A stretch of 64,000 nucleotides of DNA, taken from Bryum argenteum (taxonomy: Eukaryota; Streptophyta; Bryopsida; Bryales; Bryaceae). Position 1 is the first letter of the stretch. Each line of letters begins with the position of its first letter. Shown here one piece after another: positions 46,451 through 56,598 of the stretch. The translations under genes and the position numbers were made by a program. The notes under the pieces were generated by a model. That model had not been told where the DNA came from. It saw only the letters and a program-made list of their open reading frames with translations, and made no database searches. Where the stretch lies: assembly GCA_037043015.1 (NCBI GenBank), contig CM073327.1, forward strand, positions 12,134,727 through 12,198,726. Reading direction: 5' to 3'.

Positions 46451-46530
46451 TCTTTTATTGATAAGAAGCTTGGATGCTTCAAAATGATTAATATCCTAAA
46501 GTTGATGTGATTGAAATGTCATCCCTATCG
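46390..46530 (+). repeat. ~76-bp tandem duplication
   Basis: 'agcttgaatgctcagagatg' near 46392 and 'agcttggatgcttcaaaatg' near 46468 begin two related units, each with 'attaat-tc-t-aagttgat' and 'gattgaaat-tcat'. Confidence 0.6.
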
Positions 46531-47654
46531 AGCAAATAACTACTTCATAAACACAAATTTGAAAACACTCACATCACAAAGCAATATATTGTCCATCTTT
46601 CAAATAGGAGGTTCCAAATATTAAATAGCATTCTCAAACCCAAACCACTATTGTCTCTACGTGAATGTTATCCGCCACAGCACCGCGGGTATCATCACCG
46701 AAGACCAGCAACCACGGGAGACCAAGACTTTACAGCACCCACGGGGCTCGAGGCCGGGGCACAGTGAGCAGAGGACCACGAGGATCAAGACCGCGGACAC
46801 AGGCAGTTAAGGCCGGAGAACAGCGCAGAAGGGTTAGGTTTTATTATAAATAGAGTTAGAGTTACACAATAGGGAGCTCCCTGCCCGGGGGGGGCACTAG
46901 CGTTAAATTAGAAAGTCACGTGCGATAAAACATAGGGAGCATTTAATTCAAGCGAGGTAAATTTTTAGAAAAATATTAGATATAAGAAATGGTGGATTAA
47001 ATGATGAATGTGTAGTTAGAAGTAAAATAGCCATATGGTAAAGAAGCAATATTTAATAAAAATTACATATAATATAGTGTCAAGAGAAAAAATGGAAAAA
47101 AGATATTAAAAATATCTGCCTTGTGATCTGAGGGGGTGGATGAAACTTGGAGGATGACATTGGAGATTTTTGAGGATGACAGGTCCTGTCCATGAGCTGG
47201 ACGAAACGGCCTTGTGATCCAAGCTTAGGGTTTTCGAAAACACGACGGCGGCGAGAGTTGCAGTGGAATCCAATTCGTTTCCCGCTTCTATCTGCGCTAC
47301 GTGTATCTTTTGGAGATTTCGAGTCTTGATGTGGGCGAAGCTTTCTATGCGTCTTTTGATTACCAAGGCCTGAAGTATACATAGCCGTTGCGGAATACCT
47401 GTGCGAAAGGTGGAACTTCTGTGGAGGACGTCCGACAGTGTTTGCGTCGAGGACCGGGAGCTGCATCGGCTTCAAGGTGAGTAGTTTAATCGACTGTATT
47501 GGGCTCTATCATGCAATGGGGTGGGATTTCCTCGTGCATTTGTTCCGTGTCGTTATTGAACCAGGGGCTTTTTACAATCTGAAAGGGCGGGGGGTGTTGC
47601 GGGATTTAGGGTTCAGGTGAGGTTAAACCGAGATTGTGGATTAGGGTATTGAGG

Positions 47655-48287
47655 ATGGGGAGAGTGAAGCTATGGACACTATCAGGAGAGGGCGCTGCTC
47701 CGGAGCTGTTTGGGCCTCTACATGTTGGAGATGTGGAGTCGTTTGCGCAGTTGAGGGGAACGCTGCAGAACAAGTGCTGGAGTTCAGTTTCGATTTCTGG
47801 GACGTCGAAGACTTCTGTAGGATTAATGCGAGGTTGGAGAGACTAAATAAGATACAAGGGGACGTGTACGTGATTCAAAGTGCAGCGGAGAATGGAGGTA
47901 ATGTCAAGCGGAGGAAGTTGGGGATGGCTCCTCGTCGTGGACTCAAGATGTTGGACAAACGGTCCGGATCGAGGAGGAGGCAACCCCGTGTTCGAATACA
48001 TCAATGACGACGGGGTTTCGGAGGCAATTGACAGGAATGCATCATCGAGGGTGAGTGGTCTCAGTGAAGAAGACGCTGACCTAAAGGCGACCTTGATTCC
48101 AACAGAGGTAATGGACTACTATCGAAAGCAGGAGGAGAAGCTGAGGGTGACGACGATGAAGAGAAGTGTTTGGAGGACCATCGGTGGGGGCTTGATCTTG
48201 GGATCACAACGGCTTGGGATTGTGAAGTTGCATTGCAAGGAATGCAACAAGGAGATGGGCGGGAGTAGTGGCGACCATAGCAAGTGA
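47655..48287 (+). CDS. Transposase N-terminal part with first BED-like half-finger
   Basis: Begins at ATG 47655 in a good context (aggATGGGG). The reading moves between frames near 47.76 and 47.93 kb: LHVGDVESFAQLRG in one, EQVLEFSFDFWDVEDFCRIN in the next, NPVFEYINDDGVSEAI in the last. The end reads VKLHCKECNKEMGGSSG; the C-x2-C is the first half of a zinc finger whose later part (NNLFGNFKKSHLMS) continues in the next frame just downstream. An acidic/serine-rich patch (RVSGLSEEDADLK) precedes it. Upstream 47400-47650 may hold the 5' leader. Confidence 0.45.
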
Positions 48288-49166
48288 CGGTAAATAATCT
48301 GTTCGGGAACTTCAAGAAAAGTCATTTGATGAGTATTGCGCACATCAAGAACTGGTGCAGTAAGCATGGTGTTAAATACTCTGACCATCCGCAATCTGAA
48401 GAGAAAGGGAGCAAGGCAATAATTCTGCAGCAAGAAGATCATAGGAAAAGGATTAATAAAGGGCTACTCATTCTGGAAGGGGTGAATCTGAAAGTTCAGG
48501 AGGAGATAAAGCCATTCACGGTTTTTGGCGACGTTAGTGACTCAACCGACATGAAGTGCTTTTGGGTGAAGGTACGGTGTAGTTACTGCCGAGATTTTTT
48601 CCAGTTGTGTCCTCCTAAGATGAATCTGGAGAGCAACCTCATGAACCACCTAAATGGACCAAAACATGCGAAGGCAAAAGAAGATTTCGAGAGAACCAAC
48701 GGTCAGATCAGAGCTGTTTCAAGTGGGAAGAGAGGAAGACCAACTCGTTCATCATCAAGTGCTCATGCGAATCGATCATCCCCATTCGTGTGGTTCAAGG
48801 CGCAACAACGTCTAGTAAGGAAGGTGAATCTCGGGCGTATGATGACGGGGGTTGTAGGATTAATGTGTTGGGGATTTAGGGGACCAACTTGTGAGTATGG
48901 AGATAAAGAGTACGCGGTTGATGGATTATTGAATGATGTAGTCCCCGGTGTCTTGTGGTACCCTGAACCATACGTTGATGCTATTATTCATGTGAATGAG
49001 AAAAGCGTGCTGGTAAAGGGGACCTTCAGACACCGGCAGTGCAGTAGAATTTCGATGTCTGGCTCTCCCTTTCCGAACTTGACCTGCAGCATGTGTGATC
49101 AAATTCCTGGTTGTACTGACTTCAGATTGAGAGTTGTGAGAGAAGAGCGATCATTGGAGAAGAGGG
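48284..49166 (+). CDS. Transposase part: zinc fingers and AT-hook
   Basis: NNLFGNFKKSHLMSIAHIKN completes a first BED-like finger. About 100 residues in, VRCSYCRDFFQLCPPK...NLESNLMNHLNGPKHAK gives C-x2-C-x19-H-x5-H, a second BED-type finger. Both fingers share the N-L-x-N-H/F...HL pattern. Then GKRGRPTRSSSS is an AT-hook (RGRP core). These would bind the transposon ends. The rest (FVWFKAQQRLVRKVNLGRMM; LWYPEPYVDAIIHVNEKS) is unassigned. A TCSMCDQIPGC pair of cysteines follows near residue 270. The frame opens at a GTG and has no true start of its own. Confidence 0.55.
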
Positions 49167-50210
49167 GTGAGAGAACCACGGGGGTGGAAGAAGGGTGGGT
49201 TATCTACGAGTCTTGAACTGTCGGACAGAGCCGATCGCAAAAAGAAGTATCGGTTGGAGAAGTTGCACAGTTGGGGTGTGAAGGCGCGGATTGCGCAACT
49301 AAAAGTGAAACGTCCTACTCTGAAGGAGGCTGCAGCTACGTCCTCCAGCGATGGAAATCTTTTTAAATTCTGTCATAATATTATTGCAGCCCATCGTACA
49401 GGAGCCTTCGGGGGGAAACCAGCCCTTTGGGACTTCCTGAAAGATGTGGCCGTAAATTTGAATCGAAGTAAGCGAGGGATTAGACATAGTGAGAATTCCA
49501 AGTGTTTTGCTCAAGCTATGAAAATATATGGTGGAAGGCGAATGGTTGACTTGTTCTCCCTAAATTTTGCTGGCCCAACTCTGTCCACAGTAAAGAGAGA
49601 AAATAAGAAAGGGGTCCAATTCATCCCTGGAGAACCCGTTCAGATTTTTAGATCAGTGGCAGAAATTTATAAAAATGCGAAACTAACTCTCGGCATCAGT
49701 GGGCCTGTCCCAGTAATACTCGCGGAGGATGAAACTAAAGTGAAGGGAAGAATTACGTGGGAGTCAAAATGGGACACGCTAGCTGGATTCTGTGGTCCCA
49801 AACACGATCATGTTTGTGTGTCTTCTTTCAAACCTGTCGTGGGTAATGGATCAGAGGGGTACAATAAAATTGTAGACTCTTTTCGAACTAACAAGATTGG
49901 GGGATTTGCCAAGGTCATCGTCGTGAACCCGTTGCATGAGAAATTACCTCGCCTGGTCTTGGTGGCATCCTGTACTTGTAATTGCTTCGACTCCGCCTGG
50001 ATAAGAAGTCAATGGAATGCGATAGACTCAATGTGGGCAGAAGAATGCGAAGAATTAGTTGGGCCCATCATCGGCCATGCCAGTGATGGAGATTCTCGGA
50101 GAAGACAGCTCATGCTGGCAGATTACAGAAATGTAGAAGGACCGCGATTTAAGATTGACTGGGAAGGTTGGCAATTCAAACTCTACTCTCTTGCTGCGGT
50201 AAAGTCACCG
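49167..50210 (+). CDS. Transposase part: first half of the RNase-H-like core
   Basis: Starts with a charged coiled stretch (DRADRKKKYRLEKLHSWGVK). The core begins near 49.73 kb with VPVILAEDETKVKGRITWES, giving a first acidic residue on a beta strand, followed by LAGFCGPK, like the strand after the first D in RNase-H-fold transposases. FAKVIVVNPLHEKLPRLVLV and FDSAWIRSQWNAIDSMW follow. Near 50.08 kb GHASDGDSRRRQLMLADYR matches the SDG-x3-R motif near the second acidic site in P-like transposases. Frame continuity to the next part is lost near 50.20 kb. Confidence 0.6.
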
Positions 50211-52099
50211 GACTCCACGATCAAGATTACATTCATAATGGTAAGAAACTCATCAATCCATTGTTTTCAATTGTTCGGAATCTACGTTTAGGTGGTGATC
50301 TTGCATGTCAGCAACATATAGGAATGATTTTCAATCGGTACAGTTTCGATATGCATGGTTTGAAGCAAGAAGATACTAAGCGTACTGACAGACAGAACTG
50401 GGGGTCGGCTCAGAGAGTGTGCTCTGCCCCCGTCAGGACTTGCTTATGTGAACTTCGGATGACACCTGACGTGCATCAGGAGAGAACTCTAGGAACAGAA
50501 TGTTACCTCGAAATATGCGCAGATTATATCGATATATTTTGTTCTCCAAGGTTGGGCCTTAGAGCCAGAATTGTGTTGGCTTCTAAAGTTTCATTTTTTT
50601 TTAGATTATGGAAGTTATGGTTGAAGCATGGAAATCATGGAGTGCTTGGCAATTCAGTATCAGCTATCCCGTCTGAGTGTTTCATTAGTAACCAGTGCTT
50701 CCTAGACATACAAATGTCGTGCCATTTTGTCGTTCTACTAATTTGTCATTTCAGGGATAGATTCCCGGAGTTACCGGTTCCATTGCATCTGACTGGTTCA
50801 GACTCTTGCGAGATTTTTTTTTCGAGGATTGGGGGGATGGTGGGACAGGAGAGAGCTTACGACTTCCACGAACTGGTTAACACAGCCAACACATTAAATC
50901 ACCTGTCGGCAATTGAGTATGGAGAAAATAGACTCAAATTCGGTAAGCTCCATAACAAGATGGAAAATATTTGGGCGGACCTCCATAAATTGGAGAACGG
51001 GGAGACTCCATGTGACCTAGGAGACTACAGTGCAGTGGGGTCCAATGATGATGTGATTGCGGCGTTGAAGGAGGGTCTGAAGGCTGCTCAGACCATGTTG
51101 AAGGGTTTGAATATGGCTCCAAGTGAGCAGGCACGTCCAGCTCTAAAAGAATGGTTCCACTTTCCATGGAGATCCGAGAAGAAGGACCCGAAGCACTGGA
51201 CTTTTCTACAGAACAAGAAACCTGTCCGCGGCGAAGATGGCGACATGGAAGTCGTAAGAGATGAGTTGGAGCATGCACGATCTGTAGAGGACGACACTCC
51301 TTCGGGTGTAGAGCAGATAAATTTGGACAATGACCACGAAGTTGAGGACGGTGCAAACCACTTCGAAGTCTTGGAAGGAGAGACAAGGCAAGCTGTGTGT
51401 GACCTTCTCGACCGTCATGAAGACCAGGTCATACCGGTACATGCTCATCCAAAGGTAGATCAGACAGTAGAATATGAGGGGAGGATTATTTTTAAGTCGA
51501 CCCTTGTGTCACAGCTTAATTGTAATCCCTTCCTTTCTAAGGACAGGCTTACGAGAGTGAAACATTCCATTTACTTGAATAACAGTGAGGACTATGTGAA
51601 TGCTGCTAGTTCCTCTACAACATGCATGGTAGGAGTTGGCACAGACTGTGGGATTTATTTTGTGCAGCGGAATACCACAGCAGTCGGTTCTACAGTCAAA
51701 GCTGCAGCAAAAAGGAACAGGTTGTCACGAAATGGAGCCCCGTCAAGTATTCTTTCCGGCGTAGACCATGGGACATGGTGGATTGGCCGAATCCAGCGCA
51801 TTCGGAGGAGTCTCGGAAAAACATGGAGCAATGTTTACGCACCAGTGGATATCATGAATCGTCCAGCCAATAGGGGCAAGGCATCGAAGGATGGCCCCCG
51901 GTATGAGGTAATGATGTATTATTTCACCATCCAAGCTGGTCGATTTAAATTTCGATACGACCATGCAGATTTCGCGTGGATAGACATGGATAGCATCATT
52001 ACCTCTGTTACCCTTACCTTTAATGCTTCAACTAAGATCTATACTCTTAATGGTGAGGATGCTGAGACGTTGAATGCTTTTGTTGCTGAAAGGAGGTGA
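50205..52099 (+). CDS. Transposase part: second half of core and C-terminal domain
   Basis: Opens with GLHDQDYIHNGKKLINPLF, fitting D-x2-H-x2-K-x3-N seen in P-like elements (typical form DPPHLLK--RN). Next come DRQNWGSAQRVC, RTLGTECYLEICADYIDIF and ASKVSFFFRLWKLWLKHGNH, probably the helical insertion domain. Near 50.79 kb HLTGSDSCEIFFSRIGGMVG supplies the likely catalytic glutamate (D-x2-E-x2-F-S-x-I-G). The last ~140 residues, from TWWIGRIQRIRRSLGKTW to NGEDAETLNAFVAERR, are hydrophobic-basic and somewhat like a BAH/Tudor-type chromatin reader, which is speculative. The frame is open for about 630 residues and ends at a TGA. Confidence 0.65.
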
Positions 52100-52641
52100 A
52101 GGGAATGTCTTGAATGAAATGTTGGGGTTTAAATTGAAATTGTGTATGCTCTGTTCTGTACAGCGCCTTCACATTAGGTCACCTATGTGTGAGACCATCG
52201 GTTTCATTTCCTTTGGTTCATATGCAAATGTTTTTCGGTTTTTATGGGATTATTTTTCCCGGTTATTATGTTGTATTGTGGGGAGAGGATGATTGGACAG
52301 GGACAGGTGATTTACATTTTGGAAGTGACACTGCCTATCCCCTCCATCCAAGCGATCATTGCCCATTGAGGATGTCCCCTGAAGTGAAGTCAACGTCTAA
52401 TCAGAGCCGACGTACTCTGTAATGATGATAAACCCGGAGCCACGGAGTTAGGCGAGACATTCGATCACATCGGCGGTTTTTGGGTTCTCTCTCCCACGGT
52501 CACGGGTAAGCTTCCGTTGTCTTCCTCAAATTCGTGTGTTATTCTTTCTGTACTTCAGTTTGCGCATGCTTATTGCTCATCACCTTTTTTCTCCGATCAT
52601 CAAGTTCTCACCTTCAAGTTGGAGAGAGGAGTATTGTAACG

Positions 52642-52872
52642 ATGGCTGATAAGGTTTTTACGTTTGGCGCAATGTCGCCCGTTGTGTGTGTTGATGTAGG
52701 CGTGGAGACGGTGGAGACACGGAAAAGCGCGCCGCGGAGGAGCTCCCGCAAACTTGAGAAAGTCCGGAAGGGTGTGTTTTTACGTGTTGGAAACGTTGTT
52801 GTAAATGTGTGTATACTTTTGAGCGCCTGGTCTGAGCGAACCCCTCGACAGGCCAATTTTGAGGAGTACTAG
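52642..52872 (+). CDS. Possible second small frame of the P-like transposon
   Basis: 76 residues from ATG in good context (aacgATGGCTGATAAG): MADKVFTFGAMSPVVCVDVG, then TRKSAPRRSSRKLEKVRKGV, a basic nuclear-signal-like stretch. GT sites near 52770-52800 could be splice donors of a longer gene. It is preceded by a GC-richer leader (52430-52640) with 'cacggtcacgggtaagcttc'. No known family recognised; could be chance. Confidence 0.3.
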   Translation: MADKVFTFGAMSPVVCVDVGVETVETRKSAPRRSSRKLEKVRKGVFLRVGNVVVNVCILLSAWSERTPRQANFEEY

Positions 52873-53247
52873 GTTGAGGTGGGAGAAGACACCCTGAAAC
52901 TCTTGTAAATGCAGGCTAAACCGTGTTCATAAACACATTTACATTGCTAATGCTAACGGCAGATATTGAAGAGTCTACGTCTGAATGAGTGGTGTGTATT
53001 TTTGTTTGTTTAGCTCTCGGCAGATTTGCAATTCACTCGAGTCTTTTGTCGCATGATATGCCCGATGTCCTCTTCTTGAATACGGTTTACAGTAGCTAGC
53101 TCTTTGTGGCGACACTATCTTCATCTGAATGTTGTCTGAGTTTGAGAATTTCCTTGAACTATTTGTCTTGCACTTCCATCCTAAACTATTGCAGACTTGG
53201 GAATTTCTGCATTGCCATTAGTCTGTGAGAATTGAGGTGAAAGCCTT

Positions 53248-53834
53248 TGTTAGCTACGCTTTCCGCAGGCTAACGAATCACGTTAGAATTAACTGTATGC
53301 TATGAGATCGATGCATCACTTCTCCGGATCGATCAGTGAGAGGTAGTGTCCGATCCCTGGAGTAAGGAATCGACTCGTCTCCCTCAATGTCTAAACGATT
53401 AGGCTGTAAATCGATTAGTATTTTGGACTCCTAGTTCTGTCGACTAGACCAAGAGATGAGCGTTCTTCTACTCCAAATCGACTAGACTTCAACATTCAAT
53501 CGCTAACAGCAGAACGAAAAGGAATCACGATACAATCGCTACCAAAATAGATATACAAGAAAGGCTGGAATAAGGCAGAACAAGCTTCATACAAAATAAC
53601 AGCCCCTTCTCCAAGTGAGAAGGGAGTACATATAGGTGGAAGGTCGACCAAGAGGTCTGACCTGTCCTCCAGGTCGATTGGTCGATTGGGTCGACCAGTC
53701 GATCTACAGAGTTTGTCGATTGACTCGATGGAACTACTGTTTCTGCCTGCTGACACACCTTACTGTTGATACCAGCCGGGTATCGACCAGCCTAAGAACT
53801 TAGCCCAGGGAATATAGGGAATATTCGGTTAACA
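53248..53834. mobile_element. Solo LTR, TSD GCCTT, inside the P-like transposon
   Basis: 587 bp, TGTTAGCTACG to GGTTAACA, flanked on both sides by GCCTT (53243-53247 and 53835-53839). It shares terminal and internal landmarks with 19800-20394. It carries many 'gtcgat/atcgac' steps. It entered the P-like element after that element had entered the Gypsy LTR, or travelled with it. A single LTR fossil left by recombination. Confidence 0.85.
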
Positions 53835-54756
53835 GCCTTCAACTAGTCCTGCATGTTTGCTGAATGATTCATTTAGAATGCTTGTTTGCTGAAATCCTGT
53901 CTTGAATTCACACTTGTGCTGTTAGAAACGTTTTTTTTTCCCCTAATTCTAATTTTTGTAAGTAATTAAGGGTCACTCAAATTAACACAGCCAAAGTATT
54001 AGAACTACTAATAGGGCATTTTAAATCCACAAGAAGTAGAAAATTATATAATCAAAGCATACCATTAATTCAACTGAGCTAATCAAATAGCCCTTCTAAA
54101 ATACCCCATTATCGCACGTGATGTTTGAGAGAAACATATAGTGCCCCCCCCGAGGCTCCCTGTAATGCACGAATGCAGTGATAGCCACGAGCACAGTGTT
54201 GCGATCCTTTGTACCCCTTTTGGCACTCACGATTCAATGCAAGCAGGACTCAGTCCAATTCTACTCTAACCCTCCACTTCTACTTGTATTCCCTCTCCTC
54301 CATTCTTGCTATCTTGTCTCCTGATGCTCTAGTCCCTGTGACATCCGTGGCACCGTGGGAGTCTGTGTCGAAGCCGTGTGTCTCAGCGTGCACTACGTGG
54401 TCGCGGAACCACCCTCGCGGAGTCACTACCGCCAGCCTCGCATTGCTCTGAGCTCCTACTGTAGCCGAGGAGTCACACAATAGAAGAACACCGAACCGAA
54501 GGCTAACCCTGGGACTTGGCTTGACGAGCGCTGCCTTGCCCTCGCGGGATTGACTCGCTCCGACAAAACTAATCGCAGGGTGATTACTACTACTAGAATC
54601 TCATGACCAATTCAACAAAAAATCAACACATTTACGTTGCTCGGGACACTGGATTGACCGTTTCAACAGATTTTTGAATTGTTGTAGAAACCAACAGAAA
54701 TTTCTGTTGACTTAGATAGTGCAATGACCAAATCAACAAAATTATGTTGGAATTTG

Positions 54757-54905
54757 GAATCTTTTGGAATCTTTTGGAATCTGTTGGGAATCTTCTAAGA
54801 ATCTTCTGGGAATCTTTTGAGAATCTTTTGAGAATCTTTTGAGAATCTTTGGGATCTTTGAGGAATCTTTAGGAATGTTTTTGGAATCTTTAGGATCGCT
54901 GAAAA
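54757..54905 (+). repeat. GAATCTTTTG short tandem array
   Basis: About twelve imperfect copies of 'ggaatctttt/gagaatctttt', with a period of 11-13 bp, inside the CACTA element. Such internal minisatellites are common near CACTA subtermini. Confidence 0.8.
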
Positions 54906-55983
54906 ATAGTTGAAAACTAATAAAGAAATCTTTTAAACATCAAAAAAGCACTCTAAAATTTGAAAATAGCACTTGAAAACCCCAAAAAAATACTTCGAAA
55001 TATGAAATCAACACTTGGAAAAGCCAAAAAAACACTTCAAAACATGAAATCAGCACTTGGAAAATCCAAAAAACACTTCAAAATTTGGAAATAGAAACTT
55101 GTGAATGTCGGAAAAGCACTTCAAAACTTCAGAATTTGGTGATTTCAACCCCTAATGTGGAATCGGGTCGTTTGGGGTTTGGTCAGCCTCTGATTTACTA
55201 TATTTAGCTCGCATGAAGTTAGAACCTTTCTCAGGTTGTAGAGTTTTTCAATACCTTTCGGAAAAGTCATTTCATGCTACGAAACTCCTTATACTTTAGG
55301 AGATAATCACGATCAAAGTTTGAAAACACTATTTGAAATCTGCCAAAAAATTCCCAGACTGCGGTATATGCTCATTTATTCTCAAATTCTGCCCAAAATA
55401 AATTAAAACGCATTAACTTTGATAATTCACTAAAAACCGAGATTTTATTTTTTTTCAAGTTTTGTTTTTTGTACATGTAAAGATGGTTTCAAGGCATGAT
55501 CTTACCGTTCGGATCTTCAATCCAATCATTCGTCACATGCCATTTTTATTATCAAAGAGAGGCATTTGTATTTGAATTTCAGCATACCTCTATGTGAAAA
55601 TTCAAGCATTTCTTTAGGTTTTATAGGTCGCATGAGGATAAACATTGCATAGACATGTTCCTAACTCACCTAGGAACAAGAATGTGAAGAGCCTCAATTC
55701 AAATTTACTCTAAAAATTGGTTTTTTGGGCTCACAAAAAACTCACAAAAAACTTCAAACCCATTTTGCAACAAGGGAAAAAAACGTTTTTTTCAACTTTG
55801 AACATTATGATCTCACAATTGGTAAGGAATTTGAATGTAAGATTTGGTACACATATAGATATTCAAGTTAAGTACTAGATCTTACGGTTACATACTTGAA
55901 AAAACGTCAAAGTTTGAAATTGTTTGCCTTGCATCGAAAGAGGGCAGTTTTGGCAGTTTTGGGGCCTTCCCACTTTAGGGGTT

Positions 55984-56344
55984 AAACTTCTGCAGACTTT
56001 AGGGGCCGTTTAGGCATAGTAAACTAATTTTTTTGAAAACATTTTGAACTAAGAAAAGTTTCTCAATGAAGTTAAGTTTCATCCCCAAAAGATCGTTTGA
56101 CATTTCAATCCTCGAATAAAAAGTTATGGACAAAAATCAGAGAGGGGTTCAAGTGGACATTTAAAAAAATTAATTCGAACACCCTCTCTGATTTTTGTTC
56201 ATAACTTTTGATTGGAGAATCGAAATGTCAATCCGTTTTTTGGGGATAAAACTTAACTTCATTTAGAAACTTTTCTTAGTTCGAAGTTTTTTCAAAAAAG
56301 TTAATTTACTATGCCTGAACGGCCCCTAAAGTCTGCTGAAGTTT
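55984..56344. mobile_element. Long foldback element inside the CACTA element
   Basis: Two arms of about 168 bp (55984-56151 and 56178-56344) are near-perfect inverted repeats with a ~26-bp spacer. Outer ends read AAACTTCTGCAGACTTTAGG and, reversed, AAACTTCAGCAGACTTTAGG, then GGGCCGTT-AGGCATAGTAAAC in both. RNA from it would form one long hairpin. It may be a foldback MITE; the flanking 'aggggttaaac' on the left resembles piggyBac-like ends. Confidence 0.8.
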
Positions 56345-56403
56345 ATATCACCGATTTGTAAGCTTATAATTTAAACACAATTCCCATTTTTGGCATGTGC
56401 ATG

Positions 56404-56565
56404 AGATGGTGGCTTGATGGCAAGCGGCTTGGTTGATAGGTGGGAGGCTTGGTTTCGGGGGTTCGAGCCTCTAGGGCGATGGCATGGGGAGCGAATGAGT
56501 TGTCCGGAATTCCCGTCCCGCGGACATGTGGGAACTGCAGTTTTCTTTCCCAATCCGAAATTTTC

Positions 56566-56598
<33 letters not shown>
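56404..56598 (+). mobile_element. tRNA-derived SINE with T tail
   Basis: TGGCTTGATGG at 56410-56420 fits a pol III A box loosely. GGTTCGAGCC at 56460-56469 is a perfect B-box core, about 40 bases on, as in tRNA genes with a long variable arm. The element ends in 28 T (56571-56598). A tRNA-like head with T tail is the layout of some plant SINEs. It lies within the CACTA element between the foldback and the right terminus. Confidence 0.6.

Larger units (their letters stand above)
47655..52099 (+). pseudogene. P-element/THAP9-like transposase gene, frame-interrupted
   Basis: Overall protein of roughly 1,450-1,500 residues spread over shifting frames. Order: an N-terminal region (MGRVKLWTLSGEGAAPELFG; later EQVLEFSFDFWDVEDF), two BED-like zinc fingers, an AT-hook, then an RNase-H-like core with motifs EDET, SDGDSRRRQ, QDYIHNGKKLIN and GSDSCEIFFSRIGG, and a C-terminal domain containing WWIGRIQRIRR. 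SDG-x3-R, D-x2-H-x2-K-x3-N and D-x2-E-x2-FS-x-I are patterns shared with P-element and THAP9 transposases. Frame changes near 47.76, 47.93, 48.28, 49.17 and 50.20 kb lack convincing GT-AG introns, so this copy is probably dead, or the assembly has homopolymer errors. Superfamily placement is inference. Confidence 0.6.
46871..54161 (+). mobile_element. Large TIR DNA transposon, P-element-like
   Basis: Left end AGGGAGCTCCCTGCCC then eight G and CACTA. The right end, reverse-complemented, reads AGGGAGCCTC, eight G and CACTA. Further in, CACGTGCGATAA appears on both sides at matching distance (46917-46928; 54108-54119 inverted). The terminal inverted repeat is thus about 58 bp, imperfect and with a small indel. 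The element is about 7.3 kb and lies within the Gypsy 5' LTR. It holds a transposase-like gene (47655-52099), a possible second small frame (52642-52872) and a later solo LTR (53248-53834). I could not read a clean 8-bp target duplication, so the exact ends may shift by a few bases. Confidence 0.7.

Noticed and set aside
1-46660. Search for intact host genes, tRNA or rRNA genes and CRISPR-like arrays
   Set aside because: No frame with recognisable domains beyond transposon remnants, and no complete tRNA cloverleaf (only SINE heads). The regular repeats are satellites with long, drifting units and no spacer structure.
47080-47475. 131-residue minus-strand frame
   Set aside because: Antisense to the 5' leader of the P-like transposase gene; no domain recognised.
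46895-54145. CACTA...TAGTG pair just inside the 7.3-kb element, suggesting an En/Spm element
   Set aside because: The inverted repeat continues outward through eight G and AGGGAG, so CACTA is not the terminus. There is no 3-bp target duplication at that point, and the transposase is not of the CACTA type.
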